From CAZLNO01 sp964561005 (GTDB taxonomy: Bacteria > Pseudomonadota > Alphaproteobacteria > Kiloniellales > Rhodovibrionaceae): DNA of 24,886 nt. Of this stretch, positions 1 to 6,642 are shown in pieces; position 1 is the first letter of the stretch; every line of letters starts with the position of its first letter. Position numbers and translations under genes: made by a program. The notes under the pieces were generated by a model. That model was given only the letters and a program-made list of their open reading frames with translations. It ran no database searches and was not told the DNA's origin. The stretch is taken from positions 1-24,886 of the forward strand of contig CAZLNO010000058.1 in NCBI GenBank assembly GCA_964561005.1. Direction: 5' to 3'.

Positions 1-1
1 G

Positions 2-472
2 AGCTACATCATGTACGGTGCCCTGTTCCTCATGGCCGGGCCCTACGCCCTTTCGCGCAACGCGCACGTGCGCGGCGACGTGGTCTACCGCCTGATGCCG
101 CCGCGCCTTCAGGCCAGCATCGACCTGGTCCTGCACCTCATCTTCCTGCTGCCCGCCGTGTCGGCCATGATCTATCAGGGCTGGCTCTACGCCCAGGATT
201 CCTGGGGCTACTGGGAAACCTCGATCTTCAGCCCGATGGGCGTGCCCATTTACCCGCTCAAGACGCTCATCCCCATTGCCGGCGTGATCCTGCTGCTGCA
301 GGGCGTCGCAGAGTCGGCGCGCTGCGTGCGCTGCCTGCGCGACGGCCAATGGCCCCCGCGCATGAAGGATGTCGAGGAAACCGAGACCGCCATTCTCCAC
401 CAGGAGGAAGAGCGCCGTCAGTACGAGGCCGCCGCCCAGCGGGTCGAAGCGGCGAAAGGAGGCCGCAAATGA
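2..472 (+). CDS. TRAP transporter small permease (DctQ family), 5' truncated by window edge
   Basis: Small integral membrane subunit of a tripartite ATP-independent periplasmic transporter, which uses an ion gradient to import an organic acid delivered by a periplasmic binding protein. The reading frame is open from base 2, so the ATG at 11 is probably internal and the first one or two helices lie outside the window. The visible part has a loop with HVRGDVVYR, typical of DctQ, hydrophobic segments near residues 38-57 and 82-98 counted from that ATG, and a charged Glu/Arg-rich cytoplasmic tail. The pattern of a conserved W-Y-E-T/S-P loop before the last helix resembles the mannitol/chloroaromatic (FcbT2-like) subgroup. 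It overlaps the large permease gene by four bases (ATGA), indicating translational coupling. The binding protein gene is not in view, and the substrate cannot be read from the permease. Confidence 0.9.
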   Translation, partial: SYIMYGALFLMAGPYALSRNAHVRGDVVYRLMPPRLQASIDLVLHLIFLLPAVSAMIYQGWLYAQDSWGYWETSIFSPMGVPIYPLKTLIPIAGVILLLQGVAESARCVRCLRDGQWPPRMKDVEETETAILHQEEERRQYEAAAQRVEAAKGGRK

Positions 473-1788
473 CGGATCCCCAGATCGGCATTCTCATGAT
501 GGGGATCTTCATCTTCACGATCCTTCTGGGCTACCCCATCGCCTTCACGTTGCTCGCGATGGGCCTCGGCTTCGGTTACTACGCGATGGGCGACCGGGTG
601 TTCGACCTGATGGTGCAGAACACCTTCGACGTCATGGCGAACGACGTCCTGACCGCGGTCCCGCTCTTCCTCTTCATGGGCTACATCATCGAGCGCGCCA
701 ACATCATCGATCGCCTGTTCTTCTCGATCCAGGTGGCAGCCAAGCGCGTACCCGCCTCGATGGCGGTGGCGGCGCTGATCACCTGCGCGGTCTTCGCCAC
801 GGCGACCGGGATCATCGGCGCGGTGGTGACCCTGATGGGCCTGCTGGCCTTTCCGACCATGCTGAAGGCGGGCTACGACCAGCGCTTCGCCTCCGGCGTG
901 ATCTGTGCGGGAGGCTGCCTGGGCATCCTGATCCCGCCGTCGATCATGCTGATCGTCTATGCCGCGACGGCCGGCGTGTCGGTGGTGAAGCTCTACGCCG
1001 GCGCCCTGTTCCCCGGCCTCATGCTGGCGAGCATGTACATCATTTACGTGGTCGGGCGGGCCATCCTGAACCCGCACTTGGCGCCCAAGTATGTCGAGGG
1101 TGCCGAGGATATTGGCTTCGGCGAGGTGATGAAGCTGCTGCTGAAGTCCTTCTTCCCCCTGGCCATCCTGATCATGTGCGTGCTGGGCGCCATCCTGATG
1201 GGCCTGGCGACGCCGACGGAGGCGGCGGCGGTCGGCGCGCTGGGCGGCATCGTGCTGGCCGCGGCCTACAACGCGCTGAGCTGGGAGCGGCTGCGCGAGT
1301 CGGTGTTCCTCACGGCGCGGACCTCGGCCATGGTCTGCTACCTCTTCATCGGCTCCTGGACGTTCGCCTCGATCTTTTCCTACCTGGGCGGCCACGACCT
1401 GATCGAGGCGTGGATCCTCGGCGCCAACCTGGGACAGATCGAATTCCTGATCCTGGCGCAGCTCATCATCTTCCTGCTGGGCTGGCCGCTGGAGTGGACG
1501 GAGATCATTATCATCTTCGTCCCGATCTTCCTGCCGCTGCTCGAGCCGTTCGGCGTCGACCCGCTGTTCTTCGGCATGCTGATCGCGCTGAACCTGCAGA
1601 CCTCCTTCCTGACGCCGCCGATGGCGATGTCGGCCTACTACCTGAAGGGGGTCGCGCCGCCGCACGTCGAGCTTATGAGCATCTTCCGCGGCGTCCTGCC
1701 GTTCGTGGCCATCGTCATCCTGTCGATGGTGATCCTCTATATCTTCCCGGAGATCGCCCTCTGGCTGCCGAACGCGCTCTATCGCTAG
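469..1788 (+). CDS. TRAP transporter large permease (DctM family)
   Basis: Main translocation subunit of the TRAP transporter, 439 residues, the usual length for DctM. It is a chain of hydrophobic helices across the inner membrane. Family features visible are the early GYPIAFTLL helix, the ATATGIIGAVVTLMG segment, the GCLGILIPPSIMLIVYA re-entrant hairpin (about residues 144-160), the PTEAAAVGALG motif in the second half, and NLQTSFLTPPMAMSAYYLKG near the end. The start is set at 469 because it forms the ATGA overlap with the small permease stop; a longer frame back to 349 would run inside the upstream gene. A strong hairpin terminator follows within 10 bases of the stop, so the operon ends here. 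Similarity is closest in style to the FcbT3 (mannitol/chloroaromatic) branch; the substrate is unknown. Confidence 0.95.
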   Translation: MTDPQIGILMMGIFIFTILLGYPIAFTLLAMGLGFGYYAMGDRVFDLMVQNTFDVMANDVLTAVPLFLFMGYIIERANIIDRLFFSIQVAAKRVPASMAVAALITCAVFATATGIIGAVVTLMGLLAFPTMLKAGYDQRFASGVICAGGCLGILIPPSIMLIVYAATAGVSVVKLYAGALFPGLMLASMYIIYVVGRAILNPHLAPKYVEGAEDIGFGEVMKLLLKSFFPLAILIMCVLGAILMGLATPTEAAAVGALGGIVLAAAYNALSWERLRESVFLTARTSAMVCYLFIGSWTFASIFSYLGGHDLIEAWILGANLGQIEFLILAQLIIFLLGWPLEWTEIIIIFVPIFLPLLEPFGVDPLFFGMLIALNLQTSFLTPPMAMSAYYLKGVAPPHVELMSIFRGVLPFVAIVILSMVILYIFPEIALWLPNALYR

Positions 1789-1794
1789 ATCCGG

Positions 1795-1829
1795 AAGCGG
1801 CCGGCGCCCCTGGACGCGCCGGCCGCTTT
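1795..1829 (+). terminator. Rho-independent-type terminator of the TRAP operon
   Basis: A perfect inverted repeat, AGCGGCCGGCGC (1796-1807) and GCGCCGGCCGCT (1816-1827), separated by an 8-base loop, extends by an A-T pair at 1795/1828 and is followed by a short TTTG. It starts seven bases after the dctM stop. The T tract is short, but the stem is very stable. The next gene starts at 1858, so it is probably transcribed separately or by readthrough. Confidence 0.8.
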
Positions 1830-1857
1830 GCCTCCACATAAACCCGACGGGGCATGC

Positions 1858-3216
1858 ATGAACGCCGAAAGCGAACGTACCGAGCCGGCGGGTCCGCAGG
1901 GCTCCGCCATCGAGATCGCGCGCCGCATCCGCGAGGGCGAGGTGACGGCCCGGGAGGTCGTCGAGGCCTGCCTGGCGCGGATCGACGCCGAGGAGTCCCG
2001 CGTGCGGGCATGGGCCCACCTGTCGCGAGAGCACGCCTTCAAACAGGCGGAGGCCGCCGACCGCGCCCGTCGGCGCGGGGCCTCGCTGGGGCCGCTGCAC
2101 GGCGTGCCCGTGGGCATCAAGGACATCTTCGACACCGCCGACATGCCCACGCAGTACGGCACGCCGATCCACGCCGGCTACCAGCCGCGCGCGGACGCGG
2201 CGGCGGTCACCCGGCTGCGCGAGGCGGGGGCGATCATCCTGGGCAAGACGGTGACGACGGAGATGGCGGTCTACGCCCCCGGCGAGACGCGCAACCCGCA
2301 CAATCCGGCGCACACGCCCGGCGGTTCGTCCAGCGGCTCGGCGGCGGCGGTGGCGGCGGGGATGGTGCCGCTGGCGCTGGGCACCCAGACCAACGGCTCG
2401 GTCATCCGGCCGGCCGCCTTCTGCGGGGTCTACGGCTACAAGCCCAGCTTCGGCATGATCTCGCGCCACGGCTGCCTGCGCCAGTCGCCCGCGCTGGACC
2501 ATGTCGGCGTCTTCGCCGGCACCCTGGCGGACGCGGCGCTGATGGCGCAGATCCTGGTCGACTACGATCCGCGGGACCGGCAGATGACGCTGCGCGCCCG
2601 CCCCGACCTCTGGAGGGCTTCGCGCGAGCAACCGCCGGTCGATCCGCTGGTCGCCTTCTGCAAGACGCCGATCTGGGATGAAGCCGACGACGACACCAGG
2701 GCCGGCTTCGCCGAGCTGGTCGAGGCCCTGGGCGACACGGTTCAGGAGGTGCCGCTGCCGGAGCCCTTCGGCCAGGCGCACGACCTGCACAAGACGGTGA
2801 TGGAGGCGGACATCGCCCGCCACTTCGCGCCGGAGTACGCGCGGGGGCGCGACCGGCTGTCCGACACGCTGCGTGGGATCGTCGAGCGCGGAGGCGAGGT
2901 GCGCGCCGTCGACTACACCCGTGCGCTGGACGCGGCGGAGGTGCTGGCCCAGCAGGCCGAGGCGATCCTGAACGACTACGACGTGATCGTCACCCCGGCG
3001 ACGCCAGGGGAGGCGCCGGCGGGCCTGGAGACGACGGGCAGCCCGCGGTTCTGCACCATCTGGACCTATCTGGGCATGCCGGCGGTCACCGTGCCGCTGC
3101 TGAGCGGGTCGAACGGCCTGCCGATCGGGGTGCAACTGGTGGCGGGGCGCGGCGACGACCTGCGCCTGCTGCGCACCGCGAACTGGCTGATGGAGACGCT
3201 GCGGCGGGCCGGTTAG
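1858..3216 (+). CDS. Amidase-signature family hydrolase
   Basis: Hydrolyses a carboxamide to acid and ammonia (amidase, or an amidohydrolase of the GatA/AtzE fold); the natural substrate is unknown. The Ser-cisSer-Lys triad is visible: Lys88 in GVPVGIKDIFD, Ser157 in PGGSSSGSAAA and Ser181 in GTQTNGSVIRPAAF. The 24-residue gap between the two serines matches the family. The protein has 452 residues, normal for stand-alone bacterial amidases. The TQTNGS form of the nucleophile motif and absence of gatB/gatC nearby argue against a tRNA amidotransferase subunit. ATG 1858 is chosen because upstream in-frame codons, such as TTG 1828, lie in the terminator stem. It lies between a TRAP transporter and a glxR-type reductase, which may point to catabolism of an imported amide or acid, but this is only inferred. 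Confidence 0.9.
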   Translation: MNAESERTEPAGPQGSAIEIARRIREGEVTAREVVEACLARIDAEESRVRAWAHLSREHAFKQAEAADRARRRGASLGPLHGVPVGIKDIFDTADMPTQYGTPIHAGYQPRADAAAVTRLREAGAIILGKTVTTEMAVYAPGETRNPHNPAHTPGGSSSGSAAAVAAGMVPLALGTQTNGSVIRPAAFCGVYGYKPSFGMISRHGCLRQSPALDHVGVFAGTLADAALMAQILVDYDPRDRQMTLRARPDLWRASREQPPVDPLVAFCKTPIWDEADDDTRAGFAELVEALGDTVQEVPLPEPFGQAHDLHKTVMEADIARHFAPEYARGRDRLSDTLRGIVERGGEVRAVDYTRALDAAEVLAQQAEAILNDYDVIVTPATPGEAPAGLETTGSPRFCTIWTYLGMPAVTVPLLSGSNGLPIGVQLVAGRGDDLRLLRTANWLMETLRRAG

Positions 3217-3256
3217 CCGCCGGCCGCGCCCGAACACCCAGTCGCGGGTTCCGTGG

Positions 3257-3463
3257 CTAGCTCGAGGACGCGCCGTTGCCGCCGTCGCCGTTGCCGACCT
3301 CTTCGCGCAGGGACTGGTAGAAGTCGAAGATCATCATGCCGATAACCGCCAGGATGATGATCCACAGCGGATAGGCGTTGATGGTGACCACCATCCAGCC
3401 AAGGAACCAGGTGGCAACGATAAGAGCCAGGATGCCGGCGATCAGGGCGGCGAGTCGTTGCAT
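3257..3463 (-). CDS. Small two-helix membrane protein, unknown function
   Basis: A 68-residue protein with two hydrophobic helices, about residues 3-25 (LAALIAGILALIVATWFLGW) and 31-50 (PLWIIILAVIGMMIFDFY). A short charged tail, SLREEVGNGDGGNG, follows. The helices are separated by a short TINAY turn, so the protein is a helical hairpin in the inner membrane. The ATG at 3463 is the first start that leaves a clean hydrophobic protein; the frame upstream of it is Arg-rich GC shadow. It is convergent with the amidase gene and divergent from glxR. I do not recognise the family and assign no function. Confidence 0.6.
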   Translation of the reverse strand: MQRLAALIAGILALIVATWFLGWMVVTINAYPLWIIILAVIGMMIFDFYQSLREEVGNGDGGNGASSS

Positions 3464-3615
3464 GGCTCGGGTCCTCGATTCGCGTTTGCTGCAAGAGCCG
3501 ACGGCGCGCCGGCGTCCTTCGGATCGCGATTGAAGCATGCCGGGCGGGCGGGCGCAACCGCGTGCGCCGCGGCGGCGCCGGCCCGCCCGACACATCGGAG
3601 AAAAGGGAGAACGCC

Positions 3616-4506
3616 ATGAAGATCGGATTCATCGGTCTGGGTATCATGGGCCGCCCGATGGCCGGCCATCTGGCCGACGCCGGCCACGACCTCTTCGTCG
3701 TCAAGCACCGCAAACCGATCCCCGACGAACTGCGCGACAAGGGCGCCGTCGAGTGCGATTCGCCCAGGGCGGTGGCGGAGCAGGCCGAGGTCGTCATCAC
3801 CATGGTGCCGGACACGCCCGACGTGGAGCAGGTGCTGTTCGGCGAGAACGGCGTCCACGAGGGGCTTTCGGCGGGCAAGATCGTGGTCGACATGTCCTCG
3901 ATCTCGCCCACGGCCACCAAGGACTTCGCGGCGAAGATCAACGAAAAGGGCTGCCAGTACCTGGACGCGCCGGTCTCCGGCGGCGAGGCCGGGGCGATCA
4001 ACGCGGCGCTCACCATCATGGTCGGCGGGCCCCAGGAGACCTTCGACAAGGTCAAGCCGCTGTTCGACATCATGGGCAAGACCACCACCCTGGTCGGCAC
4101 GAACAACGGCGACGGCCAGACCTGCAAGGTGGCCAACCAGATCGTCGTCGCGCTGACCATCGAGGCCGTCGGCGAGGCGCTGGTGTTCGCCGCCAAGGCG
4201 GGCGCCGACCCGGTGAAGGTGCGCGAGGCCCTGCTGGGCGGGCTGGCGCAGTCGAAGATCCTGGAGATGCACGGCCAGCGGATGATCGACCGCACCTTCA
4301 ACCCCGGCTTCCGCATCGAGCTGCACCAGAAGGATCTGAACCTCGCCCTGCAGTCGGCGAAGGAACTGGGCGTCAGCCTGCCCAACACCGCCGGCGCGCA
4401 GGAACTGTTCAACGTCTGCAAGGCCCTGGGCGGGCAGGGCTGGGACCACTCCGGCCTGGTGCAGGCGCTGGAGCACATGGCCCAGCAGAAGGTGAAAGAG
4501 GACTGA
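3616..4506 (+). CDS. glxR: 2-hydroxy-3-oxopropionate (tartronate semialdehyde) reductase-like beta-hydroxyacid dehydrogenase
   Basis: NAD(P)-dependent reductase that would convert tartronate semialdehyde to D-glycerate in glyoxylate or glucarate catabolism; cytoplasmic. It has 296 residues. The N-terminal Rossmann motif GFIGLGIMGRPMAGHL starts at residue 4. The substrate-binding DAPVSGGEAGA lies at 118-128, and the catalytic Lys171 with Asn174 is in GQTCKVANQ. The C-terminal half carries FNPGFRIELHQKDLNLAL and ends with DHSGL, both closely matching GarR/GlxR rather than 3-hydroxyisobutyrate dehydrogenase. A ribosome binding site, GGGAG, lies seven bases before ATG 3616. The usual partners gcl and hyi are not in the window, so the exact substrate within the beta-hydroxyacid dehydrogenase family is not certain. 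It ends at a palindrome cluster. Confidence 0.85.
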   Translation: MKIGFIGLGIMGRPMAGHLADAGHDLFVVKHRKPIPDELRDKGAVECDSPRAVAEQAEVVITMVPDTPDVEQVLFGENGVHEGLSAGKIVVDMSSISPTATKDFAAKINEKGCQYLDAPVSGGEAGAINAALTIMVGGPQETFDKVKPLFDIMGKTTTLVGTNNGDGQTCKVANQIVVALTIEAVGEALVFAAKAGADPVKVREALLGGLAQSKILEMHGQRMIDRTFNPGFRIELHQKDLNLALQSAKELGVSLPNTAGAQELFNVCKALGGQGWDHSGLVQALEHMAQQKVKED

Positions 4507-4523
4507 GCAAGGCAGGGGGCGGT

Positions 4524-4632
4524 GACGCGCCTTCCGGCGCGTCCCCCTCCCTGGCCCTCCCCTTTGGGGGAGGGGACTGGTTCGAGTCCTTCATCACCGG
4601 CACGGCGCGGTTCCTTCCCCCATGGGGGAAGG
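4524..4632. repeat. Cluster of three GC-rich palindromes between convergent genes
   Basis: Three hairpins lie in 109 bases: GACGCGCC/GGCGCGTC (4524-4543), CCCTCCCC/GGGGAGGG (4555-4574) and a perfect CCTTCCCCC-AT-GGGGGAAGG (4613-4632). The last two resemble the short G5/C5 palindromes that recur between genes in many alphaproteobacteria. The position between the ends of the convergent glxR and GYD genes would let them act as two-way transcription stops. No long T tract follows any of them. Confidence 0.55.
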
Positions 4633-4669
4633 TCAGGATGGGGGACGCGGCGTCGGCCGCGTCAATCCC

Positions 4670-4966
4670 CTATACCTCGTGCAGCATCTTCTTGAAGGTC
4701 TTCCAGTCGGTGGCGGGCCAGACCTCGGAATGCGCCCGGCCGTAGGTGCGGATGATCATCGAGACCTTCTGCGCGGTTTCCAGATCCGGTGCGCGGAACA
4801 CGTCGACGTAATCGTAAGGACCGCAGATGGCGAGGTTCATCACCCACTCCACCTTGGGGCAGTCCTGCTCGATCTTCGACTGGGCCTGGGTCTCCAGGTC
4901 CTCCAGCGACTGCGGCGAGGTGAGCGCGCCGCTGTCCACGCGCGTCGCCATCACGAAGGTTTGCAT
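4670..4966 (-). CDS. GYD-domain protein
   Basis: A 98-residue soluble protein of the GYD family, small ferredoxin-like-fold proteins of unknown biochemical role. The hallmark is visible as CGPYDYVDVFRAPD (about residues 53-66), followed by IIRTYGRAHSEVWPATDW; the family consensus has a G-x-Y-D motif, an aromatic-aspartate strand and a C-terminal W-P-A-x-x-W. The start at 4966 is favoured by GGAGG seven bases upstream. A longer TTG-initiated version would put the start codon inside that ribosome binding site. It is transcribed away from pncA across a 116-base gap. No function beyond the family name can be claimed. Confidence 0.8.
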   Translation of the reverse strand: MQTFVMATRVDSGALTSPQSLEDLETQAQSKIEQDCPKVEWVMNLAICGPYDYVDVFRAPDLETAQKVSMIIRTYGRAHSEVWPATDWKTFKKMLHEV

Positions 4967-5082
4967 GCCACCCTCCTTCAAAGGCCGTTGACCGGTTCTC
5001 CCCCATCAACGATTGGCAAGGACCGGGGGATGCACCCATCTCCTGAACAGACAGGTCATTCGGAACGACGCGGAGGCACGCG

Positions 5083-5652
5083 ATGACGGTCAATCCCAGG
5101 GAGGTCCTGCAGGACGGCGACGGCGTTGTCGTCGTCGACGTGCAGAACGATTTCTGTCCCGGCGGCGCCCTGGCCGTGGACGAAGGCGACCAGACGATTC
5201 CCGTTCTCAACGAGTGGGTTGCGGCGGCCCGGGACAAGGGCGTCCCGGTCTACGCCTCGCGCGACTGGCACCCGCGCGACCATCTCAGCTTCGAGCCGGA
5301 GGGCGGCCCGTGGCCGGTGCACTGCGTCCAGGACACCGAGGGCGCGGCCTTCCACCCGGCGCTGAAGCTGCCGGAAGACACCATCGTGGTGACCAAGGGC
5401 ACGCGCTTCGACCAGGACCAGTACAGCGCCTTCGACCAGACCGGTTTCGCCGAGGAGCTGAAGCGCAAGGGCGTGAAGCGCCTCTGGGTCGGCGGCCTGG
5501 CCGAGGACGTCTGCGTGCGCGCCACGGCCCTGGACGCGCGCAAGCACGGACTCGACGTGCGGGTGATCCGCGACGCCACCCGGGCGATCAGCGAGGAGAG
5601 CCGGCGCAAGACCGAGGCCGAGCTGGCCGAGGCGGGCGTGGAGCTGGCGTGA
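5083..5652 (+). CDS. pncA: Nicotinamidase / pyrazinamidase
   Basis: Hydrolyses nicotinamide to nicotinate and ammonia in NAD+ salvage; cytoplasmic cysteine hydrolase of the isochorismatase-like fold. It has 189 residues, slightly shorter than the E. coli enzyme. The catalytic triad is visible as Asp19 (VVVVDVQNDFCPGGALAV), Lys105 (VVTKGTRFD) and Cys144 (GGLAEDVCVRATALDA). The metal ligands are Asp61 and His63 in SRDWHPRDH and His80 in WPVHCVQ. These motifs separate it from other isochorismatase-like hydrolases, which lack the DWHP metal site. GGAGG lies seven bases before the ATG. The gene stands alone, divergent from the GYD gene and convergent with the Rpn nuclease gene. Confidence 0.93.
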   Translation: MTVNPREVLQDGDGVVVVDVQNDFCPGGALAVDEGDQTIPVLNEWVAAARDKGVPVYASRDWHPRDHLSFEPEGGPWPVHCVQDTEGAAFHPALKLPEDTIVVTKGTRFDQDQYSAFDQTGFAEELKRKGVKRLWVGGLAEDVCVRATALDARKHGLDVRVIRDATRAISEESRRKTEAELAEAGVELA

Positions 5653-5673
5653 GTCGCGCCGGCCGGGTCTGGA

Positions 5674-6609
5674 TCACGTGTCAAGGGAGTCGAGCACCGC
5701 CGAAAGGCGATCGGCGGTCAGGGCCCGTTGCAGGAGAGAATCGAGACGCTCGGCCGGCGTGGCACGCACCCGCTGTTCGACCTCCGGATCGACGTGGCCG
5801 AAGCGTGTGCGCAAGGCCAGCAGGACCGCGGCAACCTTGCCTTCCTCGAGCCCCTGCTTGCGGCCCTCTTCGCGGCAATACTCGACGAGCGTGGCCATCT
5901 TGTCCTCCAGCTCCGGCGTCACCCGCCGCGCGGCGGCCCGGACGCGTGCCGGGGTCAGGTCGCGGAACACGCTGGCAATATAGTGCATGATCTGGGTTTC
6001 CAGAAGCGTGTCGCGTTGCAGGCCGCCCAGAATGTCGGCCAGCCGATCGCCGCCATCGCCACGGAAGGCGTATTTGAGCGCCATGAGCCCGGCCCGCGTT
6101 TCGGGATCGGGCGCGAGATCGTCATCGTCCGTGGTGTTCAGCGCGAGCAGCAGGTAGCGCAGGTCCCGCAAGCTTTTGCGCAGGCGCGGCGGCGCGTCGA
6201 TCGCGGCGATCACCGATCGCGGGACCGTCCACGGACTGGTGCCTTGGTAGACCACCATGGGAATGATCGGCGGCAGGCGGCGCATGTCCGCATCGCCGTG
6301 GCGGTCCCAGATGCGGGTCATATAACGAAGGAGCTGCACCGGCGTTCGCGCGTCGGGGCGGGCCTTGTGCTCCAGCAGCGCGTAGATGTAGGCGGGTCGG
6401 CCGTCGACCAGGCGGACCTTGAAGAGGCTGTCGCTCTGACTGTTGCGCAATTCGTCGTCGATGAAGGTGCCGTCCAGCGGCTCGGGCGCCGCCGCGAGCT
6501 GCGCCGCGATTTCGGACGGCAAGTGCTGGCGCAGGATGGCCGCCGCCCGCATGGGGCTGTCCAGGATCGCGCGGAAGAGGGCATCGTGAGGCGTGGAGCG
6601 CTGGGACAT
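5674..6609 (-). CDS. Rpn-family PD-(D/E)XK nuclease (recombination-promoting nuclease / Transposase_31)
   Basis: Predicted DNA endonuclease of the Rpn group, which in E. coli promotes RecA-independent recombination and has been linked to phage defence. It has 311 residues. The N terminus, PHDALFRAILDSPMRAAAIL, is the family signature. The PD-(D/E)XK core is visible as Asp60 (SQSDSLFKVRL), then Glu80-His-Lys82 (YALLEHKARPD), followed by the conserved LLRYMTRIW. The C-terminal third, with EEGRKQGLEEGKVAAVLLAL, is a helical region typical of these proteins. All catalytic residues are intact. It starts 33 bases after the stop of the acyl-ligase fusion on the same strand, so it could be cotranscribed, but Rpn genes are often laterally mobile. 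No terminal inverted repeats were seen, so it is not called an insertion sequence. Confidence 0.88.
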   Translation of the reverse strand: MSQRSTPHDALFRAILDSPMRAAAILRQHLPSEIAAQLAAAPEPLDGTFIDDELRNSQSDSLFKVRLVDGRPAYIYALLEHKARPDARTPVQLLRYMTRIWDRHGDADMRRLPPIIPMVVYQGTSPWTVPRSVIAAIDAPPRLRKSLRDLRYLLLALNTTDDDDLAPDPETRAGLMALKYAFRGDGGDRLADILGGLQRDTLLETQIMHYIASVFRDLTPARVRAAARRVTPELEDKMATLVEYCREEGRKQGLEEGKVAAVLLALRTRFGHVDPEVEQRVRATPAERLDSLLQRALTADRLSAVLDSLDT

Positions 6610-6642
6610 TTCGCGCGTCGATAGCCGCGCCGGGGATGTCCG

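Noticed and set aside
418..3237. A 939-codon open frame on the minus strand opposite dctM and the amidase gene
   Set aside because: Very rich in Arg, His, Asp and Gln with no recognisable domain. It is antisense to two genes with clear motifs, a typical GC-rich shadow frame.
5674..6609. Calling the Rpn gene an insertion sequence or transposase
   Set aside because: No terminal inverted repeats or target duplications were seen. The Transposase_31 name is historical and the fold is a nuclease.
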